From assembly GCA_018399255.1 (NCBI GenBank), contig JAGYPA010000034.1, positions 1 to 35,067 on the forward strand: DNA of 35,067 nt, read 5' to 3'. Shown here piece after piece: positions 32,539 to 35,067 of this stretch (the first letter of the stretch is position 1; every line of letters begins with the position of its first letter). Below the pieces are notes generated by a model. The model had not been told where the DNA came from and ran no database searches. It was given only the letters and a program-made list of their open reading frames with translations. A program made the position numbers and the translations under genes. The stretch is from Spirochaetales bacterium (GTDB taxonomy: Bacteria; Spirochaetota; Spirochaetia; JABMQR01).

Positions 32539-33516
32539 TTAAAAGCTCATCACAGACCGACAGGCTGCAAGCACATGGTCCATTGTCGGATTAACATAAT
32601 CTTCAAGTTCGGGTGAGAAAGCAATCGGTACATCGAGGCTGGTCACCCGCTTGATCGGCGCCCGGAGATACTCGAATATTTCCTCACTCACCATAGCCCC
32701 GATCTCGGCTCCGAAACCCATCACCTTGGGCCCCTCCTGCACCACAACCAGCCGGCCAGTTTTCGCCACCGACTCGATAATTGTCCGTTTATCCAGGGGG
32801 AAAAGCGTACGGGGATCGATAATCTCTACCCCCACCCCCTCATTCTCAAGCTCCTTCGCAGCAGCATGGGCCAGATCGAGCATCCGCATCGTCGCCACAA
32901 TTGTAATATCATCACCCTTTCGCTCAATTTCCGCCTTGAACAGCTCAATCTCATACGGTTCGACCGGGACCTCCCCCTTGCGGTTATAGAGCAGCTTGTG
33001 CTCGAGAAACACAACCGGATCATTATTACGGATTGCACTGATCAGCATCCCCTTCGCCTCGTACGGGGTTGCCGGGGCAACGATAATCAAGCCAGGGATA
33101 TTCATCAGCCACGGCTCGATGCTTTGGGAATGGTGATAGGCGCACCGGATGCCGCTGCCGGTTACCGCTCGGACAACGATAGGACAGCTTGCCTCACCTC
33201 CGTACATGAAGTGTATTTTTGCCGCGTTGTTGACCAGCTGGTCGTAGCAGACCGTGACAAAGTCGGCAAACATCAGCTCTGCTACCGGCCGCAATCCGCA
33301 GACGGCTGACCCGACCGACAGCCCGATAATGGCCGATTCGGAAAGGGCGGTATCCCTGGCCCGATCTGGCCACTTATGCCAGATACCCTGGGTTATACCA
33401 AAATCACCGCCCATCCGGGCAACATCCTCGCCAAGGATAAAAACTGACGGATCATGTTCCATCTCCTGATGGAGCGCTTCATTAATCGCTTTTGCATAGG
33501 ATAGTTTTCGTGCCAT
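32539..33516 (-). CDS. Acetoin/pyruvate-type dehydrogenase E1 component, beta subunit
   Basis: TPP-dependent E1 beta, 325 residues. Motifs: FILGEDVARMGGDFGITQGI, DTALSESAIIGLSVGSAVCG, VAELMFADFVTVCYDQLVN, AYHHSQSIEPWLMNIPGL (conserved His region) and EIIDPRTLFPLDKRTI. With E1 alpha it decarboxylates a 2-oxo acid or cleaves acetoin and passes the acyl group to E2-lipoate. GGAGG lies 10 bases before the start, which overlaps the last base of the E1 alpha stop (TAATG), implying coupling. No E3 gene is within the window. Confidence 0.94.
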   Translation of the reverse strand: MARKLSYAKAINEALHQEMEHDPSVFILGEDVARMGGDFGITQGIWHKWPDRARDTALSESAIIGLSVGSAVCGLRPVAELMFADFVTVCYDQLVNNAAKIHFMYGGEASCPIVVRAVTGSGIRCAYHHSQSIEPWLMNIPGLIIVAPATPYEAKGMLISAIRNNDPVVFLEHKLLYNRKGEVPVEPYEIELFKAEIERKGDDITIVATMRMLDLAHAAAKELENEGVGVEIIDPRTLFPLDKRTIIESVAKTGRLVVVQEGPKVMGFGAEIGAMVSEEIFEYLRAPIKRVTSLDVPIAFSPELEDYVNPTMDHVLAACRSVMSF

Positions 33517-34499
33517 TATTTCCAGTCCTCCACCTGAACGGTTGCATATACATGTTTCAGAGCATTCTTCGGGTCAGGCCAGGGGCTGTCCAAGGCAAAC
33601 TGCACAGCCTCGGCAATCTCGGCATCAGCCCGGGCATCAAGCTCATCAAGCTCTGCCCCGCTGCACCCGTGAATTTCCATCAGCTGCTTCCGGGAGCGAT
33701 TGATCGGGCACTTCTGCTGCCATGCCTCCAGCTCGCCGTCCGGCCGATAGGCCGCGGGATCTCCGGAAAAATGTCCCTGCCACCGATAGGTCATAAATTC
33801 CAGCAACGTCGGGCCCTCACCTTTCCTGGCACGTTCGGCTGCCCGCTCCACCGCCTCAACCACCGCCTCGATATCGTTGCCGTCCACCACTTCGTTGGGA
33901 ACCTCGTATCCATCGGCCCAGGTCGCCAGCTGCTTCTGCGGATGAGATTCGGTATAGTGGGTCGATATGGCATATTGATTGTTCAGCAGGCAGTAGATTA
34001 TCGGCAGCTTCCAGGTGGCTGCCATATTCATGCTTTCATGGCAGGTTCCCTCACCCAGCGTGCCGTCACCCATAAAGACAGCGGTAACAGCATCGGTTTT
34101 TTTATAGGTTGATGCAAACGCAGTCCCCAGGGCTGTGACGACGGTGGATCCCTGGATACCGTTGAATCCCATATTTCGGCAGCTCAGATCGTTGATATGC
34201 ATGGATCCGCCGCGCCCGCCGTTAATTCCGTCAACTTTTCCGAAGATCTCGGCCATCACGCGTTTTTTTTCCGTACCGCAGAGGCAGATTGCCCCGTGTC
34301 CGCGGTGGTCGGGAAACTTGTAGTCGGTCTTTTTCAGAGCTCCGACTACCCCTGCCTGAGCAGCTTCCTGCCCTATGCTCAGGTGGATAAATCCGGGAAT
34401 CGTACCGTTCTTTGAATAGTTCTCCACCGCTTCCTCAAATTTCCGGATAGAGACCATATCGCAGTAGAGTTCCAGCAGTCTCTTTTTTGTCAATGCCAT
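33516..34499 (-). CDS. Acetoin/pyruvate-type dehydrogenase E1 component, alpha subunit
   Basis: TPP-binding E1 alpha, 327 residues. The TPP motif runs from GDG (144-146) to NN (173-174): FMGDGTLGEGTCHESMNMAA then LLNNQYAIST. Also FIHLSIGQEAAQAG, DHRGHGAICLCG, GGRGGSMHI and TYRWQGHFSGDPAAYR are typical. Length and motifs fit AcoA as well as short PdhA; with SDR upstream and SRPBCC downstream, an acetoin or other 2-oxo substrate cannot be distinguished. GGAGG lies 5 bases before ATG 34499. It starts 11 bases after the stop of the SDR. Confidence 0.94.
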   Translation of the reverse strand: MALTKKRLLELYCDMVSIRKFEEAVENYSKNGTIPGFIHLSIGQEAAQAGVVGALKKTDYKFPDHRGHGAICLCGTEKKRVMAEIFGKVDGINGGRGGSMHINDLSCRNMGFNGIQGSTVVTALGTAFASTYKKTDAVTAVFMGDGTLGEGTCHESMNMAATWKLPIIYCLLNNQYAISTHYTESHPQKQLATWADGYEVPNEVVDGNDIEAVVEAVERAAERARKGEGPTLLEFMTYRWQGHFSGDPAAYRPDGELEAWQQKCPINRSRKQLMEIHGCSGAELDELDARADAEIAEAVQFALDSPWPDPKNALKHVYATVQVEDWK

Positions 34500-34510
34500 G
34501 TATTCCTCCG

Positions 34511-35067
34511 TTACGCTTTTTTGCCAAAGACATCGATCGACGCCCCCATAATTGCCGATGAATCATCAGATGCGAAAAACAGGACCGTCTTCGCCACTTC
34601 TTCTACCTGCAGCATCTGGTCGAGTCCAATGGTAACCGCCGGGTCCTTGCCGAGGCGATTCCGGGTACCTTCGGTGTTTATCATCCCCAGCAACAGGACG
34701 TTTACGTTAATATTATGCTGCTTTACTTCCTCAGACAGGGTTTTTGTGAACCCTGCGAGCCCGGCCTTGGAAGCGGCATAGGCACCGAAACCGGGGAAGA
34801 AGTGGTCGGCGGCAGACGATGAGATATTGATTATTTTGCCGTACCGTTTTCTGATCATCCCGGGGAGTGCTGCCCGGGAACAGAGGAAGGCCCCGGTAAG
34901 GTTGACATCGATTTGACGCTGCCATTCAATCAGAGGGGTATCGACAACGGGCAGGGACCGATGGACGGCGGCGTTGTTTATCAGAATATCGATAGTGCCG
35001 AACACATCGAGGATTCGACTGAACATAGTCTTTACATCCTCCTCAGATGCGATATCTCCCGGACAGA
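34511..35067 (-). CDS. Short-chain dehydrogenase (FabG/acetoin-reductase-like), 5' end outside window
   Basis: Partial SDR. The frame is open to the window edge (PGDIASEEDVKT precedes the first in-frame ATG at 35026), so the start and the N-terminal TGxxxGxG motif are missing. Visible motifs: ILINNAAV (NNAG position), the catalytic Ser in NISSSAADHF, the YAASK motif, and a C-terminal GASIDVFGKKA. It is the most upstream visible gene of the E1-E2 operon. A role in interconverting the acetoin-like or oxo substrate is possible. Different from the SDR at 13-771: it lacks the KduD-type C-terminus. Confidence 0.88.
   Translation of the reverse strand, partial: CPGDIASEEDVKTMFSRILDVFGTIDILINNAAVHRSLPVVDTPLIEWQRQIDVNLTGAFLCSRAALPGMIRKRYGKIINISSSAADHFFPGFGAYAASKAGLAGFTKTLSEEVKQHNINVNVLLLGMINTEGTRNRLGKDPAVTIGLDQMLQVEEVAKTVLFFASDDSSAIMGASIDVFGKKA

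Overview
This window looks like chromosomal DNA from a free-living, probably marine or saline-habitat spirochaete-type heterotroph (Spirochaetota). That is a moderate-to-low confidence inference. It rests on secreted ABC substrate-binding proteins with short Ala/Gly-rich signal peptides, the pairing of sugar ABC transporters with ADP-ribosylglycohydrolase-family enzymes, and the overall gene style. No rRNA, tRNA or CRISPR array was seen. The window is a catabolic accessory region: intact, tightly packed operons alternate with short patches of heavily frameshifted pseudogenes.

Left part, + strand (1-7250): a KduD-like short-chain dehydrogenase, an FGGY sugar/polyol kinase, then an ETF module made of an alkyl-DHAP-synthase-like FAD oxidase, EtfB, EtfA and a second GlcD/D-lactate-dehydrogenase-like FAD oxidase. 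These probably form one pathway in which a sugar or polyol derivative is phosphorylated and oxidised and electrons pass through ETF. Positions 7383-9171 hold the decayed gene of an exported protein, followed by dense inverted repeats.

Middle part, mostly - strand: a glycine-betaine/proline-betaine ABC transporter (proV, proW, proX; 9432-12579) diverges from a MarR-type regulator. Next, in transcription order from the right, come a LacI regulator (24265 to 23189), an intact ADP-ribosylglycohydrolase-family enzyme, two sugar-type permeases, a substrate-binding protein, a decayed second ADP-ribosylglycohydrolase-family gene, and citrate-lyase-type citD, citE and citF (down to 13435). Two nearly identical palindromic LacI-type operators lie upstream of lacI and upstream of the transporter operon, so this is very likely an autoregulated substrate-uptake regulon. 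The CitD homologue seems to lack the serine that carries the prosthetic group.

Right part: a divergent pair of decayed genes (FMN-reductase-like and GntR/UTRA-like; 24511-25874) precedes a three-subunit molybdenum hydroxylase (25966-29964, - strand). Upstream of it are a truncated RAYT/IS200-like transposase, an SRPBCC protein, and an acetoin/2-oxoacid dehydrogenase-type set: E2 with a frameshifted catalytic end, E1 beta, E1 alpha, and an SDR cut off by the window edge. The E2 remnant overlaps the SRPBCC start, so these were once one transcript.

Two cross-cutting patterns stand out. First, short tandem repeats (6-9 bp units) have expanded inside or near many genes, giving DP, GS, AD, NHD and RPGQ runs. 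Second, three copies of a roughly 40 bp AT-rich hairpin sit in intergenic regions.
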